From NCBI GenBank assembly GCA_030430875.1, contig JAUIKI010000068.1, forward strand, positions 1 to 7,236: a DNA stretch of 7,236 nucleotides, read 5' to 3'. Positions 1 through 6,125 of the stretch are shown piece by piece. The first letter of the stretch is position 1. Each line of letters opens with the position of its first letter. A program made the translations under genes and the position numbers. The DNA comes from Gammaproteobacteria bacterium. Its GTDB lineage: Bacteria > Pseudomonadota > Gammaproteobacteria > Pseudomonadales > JAUIKI01. The notes beneath the pieces are model-generated. The model was not told where the DNA came from. It was given only the letters and a program-made list of their open reading frames with translations, and ran no database searches.

Positions 1-125
1 ACTCTTACAGTCACATAAAAAGATAATAAAACAACCATAATACCGGTTGTGCTAAACAAAATGGCAACCAAGTTCCCTAGTACTCGAACTGGATAAAATG
101 CTTCTGATTGATCAATTTCGGCAAG
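1..125 (-). pseudogene. In-frame continuation of the sensor beyond the TAA (end of CACHE, second TM helix)
   Basis: Reading on in the same frame past the stop gives 41 further sense codons without another stop. They begin LAEIDQSEAFYPVRVLGNLV and then form a hydrophobic helix (about VAILFSTTGIMVVLLSFYV) that runs off the window. The LAEID..EAF..V segment is the usual junction between a CACHE domain and the second membrane helix in chemoreceptors and sensor cyclases. The downstream half is thus still recognisable and in frame, so the break is one point nonsense change (TTA to TAA would suffice) rather than a deletion. A HAMP and a signalling domain are expected further left but are not visible. 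Confidence 0.75.
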
Positions 126-1094
126 TTATGCCATGTTAATCCCATTAATTTCTAGCGTCTGATAAACACCTAATACCTTTGCGCCTCGATACCCTTGATA
201 AGAGACAAAATTCTCTGCAGATGGCGTTCCTTGAATTTTCTCAAACCATTGTTGTGTGGCTTGCGTGTCAACACTAACTCTTAGCACAGAGGTTTCTTCT
301 GAAAACCGCGATTCAGAACGCATCAGTAAGTCAGTGCCAACTAAATAGGTTTCTCCCGTCTCACCCAACCCAGTTGTGTCTTGTAAAATAGCATTAATGG
401 GCTGAGTTGAGATTTGCACTGCCAAAATACCAATTAACTGATTACTGTCATCAAACATTCCTTGCGCAATAAATCCTGCCACTTGATTGCCAAGAACTTC
501 ATAATTTTCCAAATCAGAATAGACAGGCTCATTTTTTTCAGCTGCAGCTCGAACTGCCGAAGAAAACTTGGTGTTTGCAAAACGTCCAGTCAGAATATTT
601 GTCCCTAAATCATCTTGTTTTTTCACTGAAAACAGCACATTGCCATCAGGATCAATTAAATAAATATTTGTAAAATTATAGCGAAGTAACGAACGGTTTA
701 GATCAGGCCCAAAAGCTTCTACTAACAAATTCCAGCGCAAATCTTTCACGAATTCAGCAAGTGGTAATTTGCTGTCATTCATTGTGTTACGTAATCGTTT
801 AATAAACTCTTTGTTTTTAGCAAGCTCAGCTTCCAAGCGAATATTTTTAAAAGCATCTGCAAAATGTGCAATGATATAATCTTTCTTCAATTGAGAAACT
901 GCATTTAGTTGGTCAAATTTATTTTGCTGAATGGACTCGCGCGCACTTTGAAAGCCAAACCAGCCAACAATTGAGAAAGGAATCAACGCGATGGCAAGAT
1001 ATGAAAAAAATAATGTTCTGCCTAAACTTCGCCCAAAAATAGTTTGTAGAAAACTGCCTTTTTTAACTGTACGTAAATTTTGGTCATTTTTCAT
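126..1094 (-). CDS. Membrane sensor, N-terminal part: TM helix plus dCACHE domain, ended by an in-frame stop
   Basis: This is the input half of a transmembrane receptor; the output domain (methyl-accepting, GGDEF or kinase) lies outside the window. Residues 27-49 form one hydrophobic membrane helix after a basic N-terminus. Residues 50-320 read as a periplasmic double-CACHE domain: an N-terminal helix, the strand IYLIDPDGNVLFS (144-156), and the family hallmark TGLGETGETYLVGTDLLMRS (241-260). The ATG is the only reasonable start before the helix, but there is no clear Shine-Dalgarno sequence. The frame stops at TAA (126-128) just where relatives read approximately 'WALLAEID'; here the sequence is MA-stop-LAEID, with Met where Trp is expected. 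The same frame continues openly beyond the stop. The gene is therefore probably a recent pseudogene, unless the stop is a sequence error or is read through. The sensed ligand cannot be told. The gene is transcribed alone, after a 489-bp spacer. Confidence 0.85.
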   Translation of the reverse strand: MKNDQNLRTVKKGSFLQTIFGRSLGRTLFFSYLAIALIPFSIVGWFGFQSARESIQQNKFDQLNAVSQLKKDYIIAHFADAFKNIRLEAELAKNKEFIKRLRNTMNDSKLPLAEFVKDLRWNLLVEAFGPDLNRSLLRYNFTNIYLIDPDGNVLFSVKKQDDLGTNILTGRFANTKFSSAVRAAAEKNEPVYSDLENYEVLGNQVAGFIAQGMFDDSNQLIGILAVQISTQPINAILQDTTGLGETGETYLVGTDLLMRSESRFSEETSVLRVSVDTQATQQWFEKIQGTPSAENFVSYQGYRGAKVLGVYQTLEINGINMA

Positions 1095-1125
1095 GAGTGG
1101 TTTCTACTATACTCGAATATCAGCC

Positions 1126-1159
1126 AATCTAATTACTAGCTGTTTGAATTAATCTAATT
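1126..1159. repeat. 9-bp direct repeat AATCTAATT, 25 bp apart, upstream of the sensor
   Basis: AATCTAATT occurs at 1126-1134 and again at 1151-1159, about 32 to 65 bp upstream of the sensor start codon. The 25-bp period is not a clean multiple of the helical turn. The motif is AT-rich, so chance is possible; a regulator site is only a guess. Confidence 0.35.
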
Positions 1160-1170
1160 TGAACATCATA

Positions 1171-1190
1171 AGGACTGAGGCCTTAGTCTT
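1171..1190. repeat. 20-bp near-palindrome upstream of the sensor gene
   Basis: AGGACTGAGGCCTTAGTCTT is a dyad with 8 of 10 matched pairs and G/T at the other two, centred on AGGCCT. There is no loop, so it fits a DNA site for a dimeric protein better than an RNA hairpin. It lies 77-96 bp upstream of the sensor ATG. A function as operator is inference. Confidence 0.45.
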
Positions 1191-1210
1191 AGCAGCAAAG
1201 GACAAAGCCA

Positions 1211-1298
1211 GGAACAAAATTCAAATTAAAGCGCAAAACGAAGGTAAAAGCCAACTATTGGCCAGTTTTGCAACGAAAACATGAAGTTTTTAACCATA
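1211..1298 (+). repeat. Diverged direct repeat, copy A
   Basis: Copy A of a two-copy repeat. From GCGCAAAA (1231) to TAACCATA (1298) it aligns without gaps to 1465-1532, with 50 of 68 bases identical by manual count. The similarity extends about 20 bp further left with one gap. Shared cores include CAACTATTGGC and TTTTAACCATA. Differences fall equally on all codon positions in the two plus-strand frames I compared, so neither is clearly under protein selection. It could be an old duplicated element end or a gene remnant. Confidence 0.6.
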
Positions 1299-1443
1299 CT
1301 TTATCGCTGTCGCTTTATTGCAAAAACCCCGGTCTATATCTTACCGCAATTCGCAAAAGATTAAATTCAATTTCATCGGCTCTTATTGATGGTTTATCTG
1401 AAAGTAAACTTAAATTGAAGCCTTAATGCTAAAAAACACTGAA

Positions 1444-1532
1444 GGAAAATAGAATCAAATGAAAGCGCAAAATGCAGTTACTACTCAACTATTGGCTCAT
1501 TTTTCAACACAAGTATCAAACTTTTAACCATA
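1444..1532 (+). repeat. Diverged direct repeat, copy B
   Basis: Partner of the copy at 1211-1298, in the same orientation, offset 234 bp. The flanks do not align: after TAACCATA the two copies differ completely. No terminal inverted repeats or target-site duplication were found, so calling it an insertion element is not supported. Confidence 0.6.
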
Positions 1533-1583
1533 GAATTAGGCAAATAATTATAGTGTATACCTACTCCTTGAGGTTAATTGTTT

Positions 1584-2291
1584 TTATTTCCGCCTATCTG
1601 AGTGTTTTGACCTTGAATCAACAAACATTGCTTGCTGCTCAACTAATTTTATTTTTAAGCGATTTTTTAATTTTTCTGGAACGTTATCAATATAACTTTC
1701 AATGAATAGCGAAACATTAGGGCGAATTAAGCTTTCTAAATCTTGTTTATAGCGCATCAAATGTCTGAAATTACGAACTCTCAAGCCAACTGACAATGAT
1801 CCAGATTTAATCCGCATATCTGCACAATCAATGATTCCCATCTGCAAACTTGTTAACAACAAAACGTTTCCCAAATGCAATGATCGAAAATACACACCCT
1901 TTTCATGTAAAACAGCAATAAATTCTGCAAACTTCACAATCAAATCAAATGGGAGCTGCCGCTCTTTTGCGGCAATTTCACGCAAGCTTGTGCCAAGCAA
2001 CGGCTGATATTCGACAGCGGTTCGCTGCAAATGCGGGATATTCCAAAGTGTCAACCACTCAACCGTTTTGATGTTTTTTTCATGCAGCTGATCAACATTT
2101 TTGGCAAACCGCACTGCGTAGGGAAATAAATTAGCCGAGGAAACAATCCGCTTAGATCGAAATAGCTTTAACGCATTACCATCAGTAAGTCGTAGCACCT
2201 TATCACCATAACCATCAGCAGACAAAACTGCTGCATCAATAGTTTTAGCTTCATATGCCACCTTTGATAAATATTTAATATCGTAGCTCAT
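1584..2291 (-). CDS. Kinase-fold protein of the 'toluene tolerance'/lipopolysaccharide-kinase-like group, degenerate catalytic loop
   Basis: A 235-residue cytoplasmic protein with the outline of a small-molecule or lipopolysaccharide kinase. It has an ALKLF strand with a candidate ATP-binding Lys42, a hinge-like VEYQPLLGTSLRE (93-105), a catalytic-loop equivalent YFRSLHLGN (134-142) and a DFG-equivalent IIDCADM (153-159). Compared with the common HGDLHPGN loop, the catalytic Asp position is Ser137, while Asn142 and Asp155 are kept. From memory, Pseudomonas proteins annotated 'toluene tolerance protein' have the same YFRS.HLGN pattern, so the loop seems to be a family trait. A GAGGA site lies 9 bp before the ATG. 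The gene starts 37 bp after apaH and is probably cotranscribed with argC and apaH. Substrate and activity are unknown; a phosphotransferase with an altered mechanism or a pseudokinase are both possible. Confidence 0.72.
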   Translation of the reverse strand: MSYDIKYLSKVAYEAKTIDAAVLSADGYGDKVLRLTDGNALKLFRSKRIVSSANLFPYAVRFAKNVDQLHEKNIKTVEWLTLWNIPHLQRTAVEYQPLLGTSLREIAAKERQLPFDLIVKFAEFIAVLHEKGVYFRSLHLGNVLLLTSLQMGIIDCADMRIKSGSLSVGLRVRNFRHLMRYKQDLESLIRPNVSLFIESYIDNVPEKLKNRLKIKLVEQQAMFVDSRSKHSDRRK

Positions 2292-2328
2292 ATAAATTGT
2301 TCCTCATTATAAAATACGATAAGAAATT

Positions 2329-3135
2329 TCAAGCGCAATCCACAGCATAAATTTTATTCTCCTCCCAAGCCAAGAGCGACAATTTTCCACCCCATACACA
2401 ACCTGTATCAAGCGCTACAACATGCTGAGTTGTGACACGTCCAGCCAAAGAGGCCCAATGCCCAAATAAGATTCGGTGACTTGGTTGCTTCGAGTAAAAT
2501 TGAAACCATGGCTTATAACCAGATTTTGCTGTGTCAGGACCTTGTTTGTTAGTTAAGTCTAATTCACCTTTACTGCCACAGAATCGCATTCGAGTTAAAT
2601 AGTTAGTAATTAATCGCAATCTTTCCCAACCGTTTAATGAATCATGCCACTGATTCGGCTCATTTCCATACATATTCTGTAAAAAATATTTAATATCATC
2701 ACCTTGCAGCATCAATTGAACCTCTGCAGCATAACGCTGCGCCTGTTTCAATGTCCAAATATGTGGAATTCCTGCATGCACTAACGCCAATTTTTTTTCC
2801 GCATCAACATGCAACAGTGGCTGTGATCTCAGCCATTGTGTGATTTCTGGCAGATCAGCCGCATCCAAAACAGACTCCAGCACATCACTTTTTTTAGATT
2901 TTCTGACACCATATGCCACCGCAAGCAAATGTAGATCATGATTACCCAAAACAACTTGCACACTATGCTTAATTTGCATAAAAAATCGCAAAGTCGTCAA
3001 TGAGTCTGGTCCTCGATTAACCAAATCACCAGCAGCCCATAATGTATCAATATCCGGATCAAAACAAACTTTCTCAAGTAGCCGCATCAACGCATCATAA
3101 CAACCTTGCACATCACCAACGACATATAAGCTCAT
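2329..3135 (-). CDS. apaH: Bis(5'-nucleosyl)-tetraphosphatase, symmetrical (Ap4A hydrolase)
   Basis: Hydrolyses Ap4A to two ADP and also removes NpnN caps from RNA 5' ends; a cytoplasmic metal-dependent enzyme of the PPP phosphoesterase superfamily. The 268-residue length is normal for the family. Metal-site motifs appear in order: GDVQG (7-11), GDLVNRG (36-42), GNHDLHL (64-70) and VHAG (119-122). The C-terminal half has the ApaH signatures FGHWASL and ALDTGCVWGG. The first motif has Gln10 where E. coli has His; I recall Gln in ApaH of other gammaproteobacteria, so this is probably not inactivating. The ATG lies 6 bp after the argC stop and has no visible Shine-Dalgarno site, which suggests translation coupled to argC. 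Confidence 0.97.
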   Translation of the reverse strand: MSLYVVGDVQGCYDALMRLLEKVCFDPDIDTLWAAGDLVNRGPDSLTTLRFFMQIKHSVQVVLGNHDLHLLAVAYGVRKSKKSDVLESVLDAADLPEITQWLRSQPLLHVDAEKKLALVHAGIPHIWTLKQAQRYAAEVQLMLQGDDIKYFLQNMYGNEPNQWHDSLNGWERLRLITNYLTRMRFCGSKGELDLTNKQGPDTAKSGYKPWFQFYSKQPSHRILFGHWASLAGRVTTQHVVALDTGCVWGGKLSLLAWEENKIYAVDCA

Positions 3136-3141
3136 AAGAAA

Positions 3142-4182
3142 TTAAGGAATAATTGGCACTTGTTCTAACCCAGTTTTTTCATCTAGGCCAAACATAATAT
3201 TCATATTTTGAATTGCTTGACCACTTGCACCTTTAATCAAATTATCAATGATTGAAAAAATAATAACCAAGTCATTCTCTAGATCAAAATACAAGGCAAT
3301 CTGACACAAGTTTGAATAGCGCACCTGCCGAGTATTTGGCTCTGAACGTTCTGGCAACACGCTTACAAATGGTTCCTGTTGATAACGACTACGATAAAGT
3401 GCCGTTATCTTGTCAGCCATTTGTGCAACACCTGGCATTGAAACATAAATAGTTGCATGAATGCCACGAATCATAGGCGCTAAATGCGGTGTAAATACCA
3501 ACGGAATTTTTTTACCTGTAACACTCGTTATTGTTTGCTGAATTTCTGGTTGATGGCGATGACTCAGAACAGCATACGCATTAATTCCTTCACTTGCTTC
3601 ACAAAGCAACGTTCTCATCGATGGATTTCTGCCAGCACCACTCAAACCAGATTTAGCATCCACAATAATTTTCTCAACAGCAAAATCAACTTGCTCAAGC
3701 AGTGGCATAAGACCCAAAGTGGTTGCTGTTGGATAACAACCAGGATTCGCAACTAACTTTGCAGTTTTAATCAATTCACGATTCAATTCTGGAAGACCAT
3801 ACACTGCTTCATTCAATAATTCTGGGCAGCTGTGCTCAGTTTTATACCATTTCTGCCAGCTATCTATCGATTGCAATCGAAAATCTGCTCCCAGATCAAT
3901 AATACGGACTGACGAATCCCAAAGATCAGGAATGTAGTTCATTGCCACACCATGCGGAGTCGCAAAAAACACCACATCACATTTCTTTAATGCAGCCTGA
4001 TTAGGCTCTTCAAAAATTAAGTCTGTTTTTCCATGCAGCGTCGGAAAAAGCTCATCAACTCGAATACCCGCTTTGCTTCGGGATGTTATCATTTTTATTT
4101 GCACCAAAGGATGCTGAATCAACAAACGCAACAACTCGACACCTGTGTATCCTGTGCCACCAACTATAGCAACTTCAATCAC
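3142..4182 (-). CDS. argC: N-acetyl-gamma-glutamyl-phosphate reductase
   Basis: Third step of arginine synthesis: NADPH-dependent reduction of N-acetylglutamyl-5-phosphate to the semialdehyde, in the cytoplasm. The 346-residue length fits the longer ArgC type. It shows the NADP-binding loop GGTGYTG (8-14), the catalytic cysteine in ANPGCYPTA (Cys149), SGLSGAGR (178-185), the catalytic His region SHRHQPEI (207-214), and the dimer/C-terminal signature IDNLIKGASGQAIQNMN. The start codon is GTG (4180-4182), supported by AGAGGA 8 bp upstream and by the NADP loop beginning only seven residues later. It is the first gene of the argC-apaH-kinase cluster and diverges from leuA. I found no ArgR-type operator in the intergenic region. 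Confidence 0.98.
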   Translation of the reverse strand: MIEVAIVGGTGYTGVELLRLLIQHPLVQIKMITSRSKAGIRVDELFPTLHGKTDLIFEEPNQAALKKCDVVFFATPHGVAMNYIPDLWDSSVRIIDLGADFRLQSIDSWQKWYKTEHSCPELLNEAVYGLPELNRELIKTAKLVANPGCYPTATTLGLMPLLEQVDFAVEKIIVDAKSGLSGAGRNPSMRTLLCEASEGINAYAVLSHRHQPEIQQTITSVTGKKIPLVFTPHLAPMIRGIHATIYVSMPGVAQMADKITALYRSRYQQEPFVSVLPERSEPNTRQVRYSNLCQIALYFDLENDLVIIFSIIDNLIKGASGQAIQNMNIMFGLDEKTGLEQVPIIP

Positions 4183-4190
4183 ACTTAATA

Positions 4191-4196
4191 TCCTCT
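4191..4196 (-). promoter_or_regulatory. Ribosome binding site that decides the GTG start of argC
   Basis: On the minus strand AGAGGA lies 8 bp before GTG (4180-4182). No ATG nearby gives a protein starting so close to the NADP-binding loop, so the GTG start is well supported. Confidence 0.75.
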
Positions 4197-4340
4197 TTAC
4201 TTAATCAACGCATTAAACATATTTATATGAATAACAAAACCAGGGTGACTTCCAATAAAAAACGTGAGTTCCAGAAAAGCTCCTGAGAAACATCAAAAGC
4301 CTATTCTTTAAAAGAAATTCTAAATCAAATGCTTTACTGC

Positions 4341-4369
4341 TTGGCAAAACAATCATATCACGCTATAGT
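4341..4369 (+). promoter_or_regulatory. Sigma70-type promoter of the leuA leader
   Basis: TTGGCA (4341-4346) and TATAGT (4364-4369) each match the consensus at five of six positions and are separated by exactly 17 bp. Transcription would start near 4376, about 48 nt before the leader peptide ATG and about 200 nt before leuA. The position fits a leader-controlled biosynthetic gene. Confidence 0.75.
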
Positions 4370-4423
4370 TTAGCTAACTAGCATCTCAATTATGATGGTT
4401 GCACACAAATATTAGCCGAAATC

Positions 4424-4483
4424 ATGAGTAATCGCATTAACTTCTCATCAAATAAACTCTTCCTATTCCTGCTGCTGCCGTAG
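4424..4483 (+). CDS. leuL: leuA leader peptide, Leu-rich (attenuation)
   Basis: A 19-codon frame, MSNRINFSSNKLFLFLLLP, ending in TAG. The last eight sense codons include five Leu codons (CTC, CTA, CTG, CTG, CTG), three of them in a row just before Pro and the stop. It lies 55 bp downstream of the -10 box and 91 bp upstream of leuA, the first leucine biosynthetic gene. In enterobacteria the leu leader peptide is read through Leu codons and ribosome stalling there controls termination; the same role is inferred here. The start lacks a strong Shine-Dalgarno sequence, which is a weakness of the call. It is too short to be found by ordinary gene callers. Confidence 0.8.
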   Translation: MSNRINFSSNKLFLFLLLP

Positions 4484-4505
4484 GCAGCCTACTCTATTCC
4501 TTTTT
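4474..4505 (+). promoter_or_regulatory. Candidate attenuator hairpins and U-rich tract of the leuA leader
   Basis: Two mutually exclusive small stems are visible. GCTGCC (4474-4479) can pair with GGCAGC (4483-4488), and GTAGG (4480-4484) can pair with CCTAC (4488-4492). The second is followed by TCTATTCC and TTTTT, a U-rich but interrupted tract. The first stem overlaps the last Leu codons and the stop codon, so a ribosome stalled on those codons would melt it. Both stems are short and neither is a textbook terminator, so the exact mechanism is open. Confidence 0.45.
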
Positions 4506-4563
4506 ATTACTGTTTGATTTACACAATCCTCAACCTTAAAATATTTCTTGAGAAATTTTGTGC

Positions 4564-4568
4564 AGGAG
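4564..4568 (+). promoter_or_regulatory. Ribosome binding site that decides the leuA start
   Basis: AGGAG ends 6 bp before ATG 4575-4577. The in-frame TTG at 4548 lies upstream of this site and would add nine residues not matching the family, so ATG 4575 is chosen. Confidence 0.85.
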
Positions 4569-4574
4569 AACTTC

Positions 4575-6125
4575 ATGAATAAAGAAAAACTTGTGATTTT
4601 TGACACCACGATGCGAGACGGCGAACAAAGCCCTGGCGCATCAATGACAAAAGCCGAAAAAGTTCGCATTGCCAAAGCATTAGAACGTATGCAAGTTGAC
4701 GTCATTGAAGCCGGCTTTGCCATTGCCAGTCAAGGTGATTTTGAATCCATCAAAGCAGTTGCTGAGGCAGTTACTAACAGCACTGTTTGCAGCCTTGCTA
4801 GAGCGCTAGAAAAAGACATTGAATGTGCAGCTGATGCATTAAAAAACGCAAAAGTTTCACGCATTCATACCTTTATTGCAACATCTCCAATTCACATGCA
4901 GCACAAATTAAAAATGCAACCTGATGAGGTGATTGCTCAAGCTAAAAAAGCAGTAACACTTGCACGCAGCTTCACTGATGATGTTGAATTTTCTTGCGAA
5001 GATGCTGGACGCTCAGAAATAGATTTTCTCTGCAGAGTTATTGAAATAGCAATTCGTGCTGGAGCAAAGACAATTAATATTCCTGATACTGTTGGCTATG
5101 CGATGCCTGAGCAATTTGGCCTTTTAATTAAAACACTTATCGAGCGTATTCCCAACTCAGATCAAGCAATTTTTTCCGTGCATTGCCACAATGATTTGGG
5201 TTTAGCCGTTGCTAACTCCTTATCTGCTGTCACTAACGGAGCACGTCAAGTTGAATGCACAATCAATGGTCTTGGAGAGCGAGCTGGAAATGCTGCACTA
5301 GAAGAGATTGTAATGGCAGTACGCACTCGCCCTGACATATTTTCCGTGCATACCAATTTGAATTGTCAGCATATTGTGCCCACATCACGTTTAGTTTCTG
5401 GGATCACTGGTTTTGCTGTCCAACCAAATAAAGCAATTGTTGGTGCCAATGCGTTTGCTCATGAATCAGGAATTCATCAAGACGGTGTCTTAAAATGCCG
5501 CGAAACCTACGAAATTATGCGTGCTGAAGAAGTGGGCTGGCATGCAAACCGCATGGTGCTTGGAAAACATTCTGGCCGAAACGCATTTAAAACTCGACTA
5601 AATGAACTTGGCATTGTTTTGGATTCCGACGAGAAATTCCATGATGCATTTGTTCGATTTAAAGAACTTGCTGATAAAAAACATGAAATTTTTGACGAAG
5701 ATCTTCAAGCATTAATCAGCGACGCTCAAAAACGTAGTGAAGATGGCTCTCACTTCAAACTTGAATCCCTTGAAGTCTGTAGCAAAACAGGTGTAAGACC
5801 TGTGGCAAGCCTCACGCTATTAGCTCTTGGAGAAAACCTTTCCGCCAAAGCTGAAGGAAGTGGACCTGTTGATGCTGCATTTAAAGCAATTGAAATCATT
5901 GCCAATAGTAATGCGACGTTGCAACTCTATTCTGTCAATGCAATTACTGAAGGCACTGACTCTCAAGGTGATGTAACCGTCCGGCTTGAAAAAAACGGTC
6001 GTATTGTCAATGGCTCCGGGGCTGATACAGACATTGTCATTGCCTCTGCAAAAGCCTACCTTGATGCACTGAACTTAATTTATACAAACAAGCCCAAACG
6101 ACATCCACACAATGGGAATATCTAA
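4575..6125 (+). CDS. leuA: 2-isopropylmalate synthase
   Basis: Commits carbon to leucine: condenses acetyl-CoA with 2-oxoisovalerate to 2-isopropylmalate in the cytoplasm; normally feedback-inhibited by leucine. The protein has 516 residues (E. coli 523). The catalytic TIM barrel shows DTTMRDGEQ (10-18, with Arg14 and the metal ligand Asp15), VEFSCEDAGR (137-146), the metal-binding HCHNDLGLA (203-211), NGLGERAGNAALEE (231-244) and SGIHQDGVLK (298-307). Residues from about 390 onward form the leucine-binding regulatory domain (GSGPVDAAFKAIE, 428-440). All expected metal ligands (Asp15, His203, His205, Asn239) are present. Expression is probably controlled by the Leu-rich leader. leuB, leuC and leuD are not adjacent. 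Its last 14 bp overlap holD. Confidence 0.98.
   Translation: MNKEKLVIFDTTMRDGEQSPGASMTKAEKVRIAKALERMQVDVIEAGFAIASQGDFESIKAVAEAVTNSTVCSLARALEKDIECAADALKNAKVSRIHTFIATSPIHMQHKLKMQPDEVIAQAKKAVTLARSFTDDVEFSCEDAGRSEIDFLCRVIEIAIRAGAKTINIPDTVGYAMPEQFGLLIKTLIERIPNSDQAIFSVHCHNDLGLAVANSLSAVTNGARQVECTINGLGERAGNAALEEIVMAVRTRPDIFSVHTNLNCQHIVPTSRLVSGITGFAVQPNKAIVGANAFAHESGIHQDGVLKCRETYEIMRAEEVGWHANRMVLGKHSGRNAFKTRLNELGIVLDSDEKFHDAFVRFKELADKKHEIFDEDLQALISDAQKRSEDGSHFKLESLEVCSKTGVRPVASLTLLALGENLSAKAEGSGPVDAAFKAIEIIANSNATLQLYSVNAITEGTDSQGDVTVRLEKNGRIVNGSGADTDIVIASAKAYLDALNLIYTNKPKRHPHNGNI

Larger units (their letters stand above)
1095..1583. other. 489-bp intergenic region between the kinase-like gene and the sensor
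   Basis: I find no convincing gene here. The region holds the two-copy diverged direct repeat (1211-1298 and 1444-1532), the near-palindrome at 1171-1190, and a 9-bp direct repeat AATCTAATT (1126-1134 and 1151-1159). Short frames on both strands are broken by stops, and the best of them have no plausible start plus ribosome binding site. It should contain the end of the argC-apaH-kinase transcript and the promoter of the sensor, but I see neither a clear intrinsic terminator nor a clear sigma70 promoter for the minus strand. Confidence 0.6.
4183..4574. other. 392-bp divergent control region between argC and leuA
   Basis: From left to right it holds the argC ribosome binding site, an AT-rich stretch with no convincing minus-strand promoter and no ArgR box, an imperfect dyad TTCTT-N3-AAGAA at 4304-4316, the leuA promoter (4341-4369), and the leuA leader with its Leu-rich peptide (4424-4483). 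No other gene is seen. Confidence 0.7.

Noticed and set aside
43..50. ACCGGTTG near the left edge, inverted as CAACCGGT at the right edge (7229-7236)
   Set aside because: The left copy is inside the sensor coding frame and eight bases over 7 kb is compatible with chance; the window edges are arbitrary.
1281..1352. Short plus-strand frame starting MKFLTILYRC (23 codons)
   Set aside because: No ribosome binding site, no recognisable family, and it crosses the repeat boundary.
1176..1430. Open plus-strand frame through repeat copy A, including KANYWPVLQRKHEVFNH
   Set aside because: No ATG or GTG start in frame; similarity to copy B in this frame shows no third-position bias, so it is not supported as a gene.
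1472..1705. Plus-strand 77-codon frame, hydrophobic
   Set aside because: Its second half lies antisense to the end of the kinase-like gene, its composition is what AT-rich antisense DNA gives, and there is no ribosome binding site.
2306..2332. TTGAAA / TATAAT pair before the kinase-like gene on the minus strand
   Set aside because: The spacer is only 15 bp and transcription would start in or after the ribosome binding site; the gene is better explained as part of the argC-apaH transcript.
3484..3756. Plus-strand frame of 90 codons
   Set aside because: Lies wholly antisense within argC, whose catalytic motifs are intact.
4183..4340. Possible ArgR box for argC
   Set aside because: One TGAAT half-site (4228-4232) is present but no ATTCA partner at the required spacing.
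4548..4574. TTG start giving a leuA product nine residues longer
   Set aside because: The AGGAG site lies downstream of TTG and at ideal distance from ATG 4575; the extra residues do not match LeuA N-termini.
4463..4723. Minus-strand frame of 86 codons
   Set aside because: Antisense shadow of the leuA start and leader.
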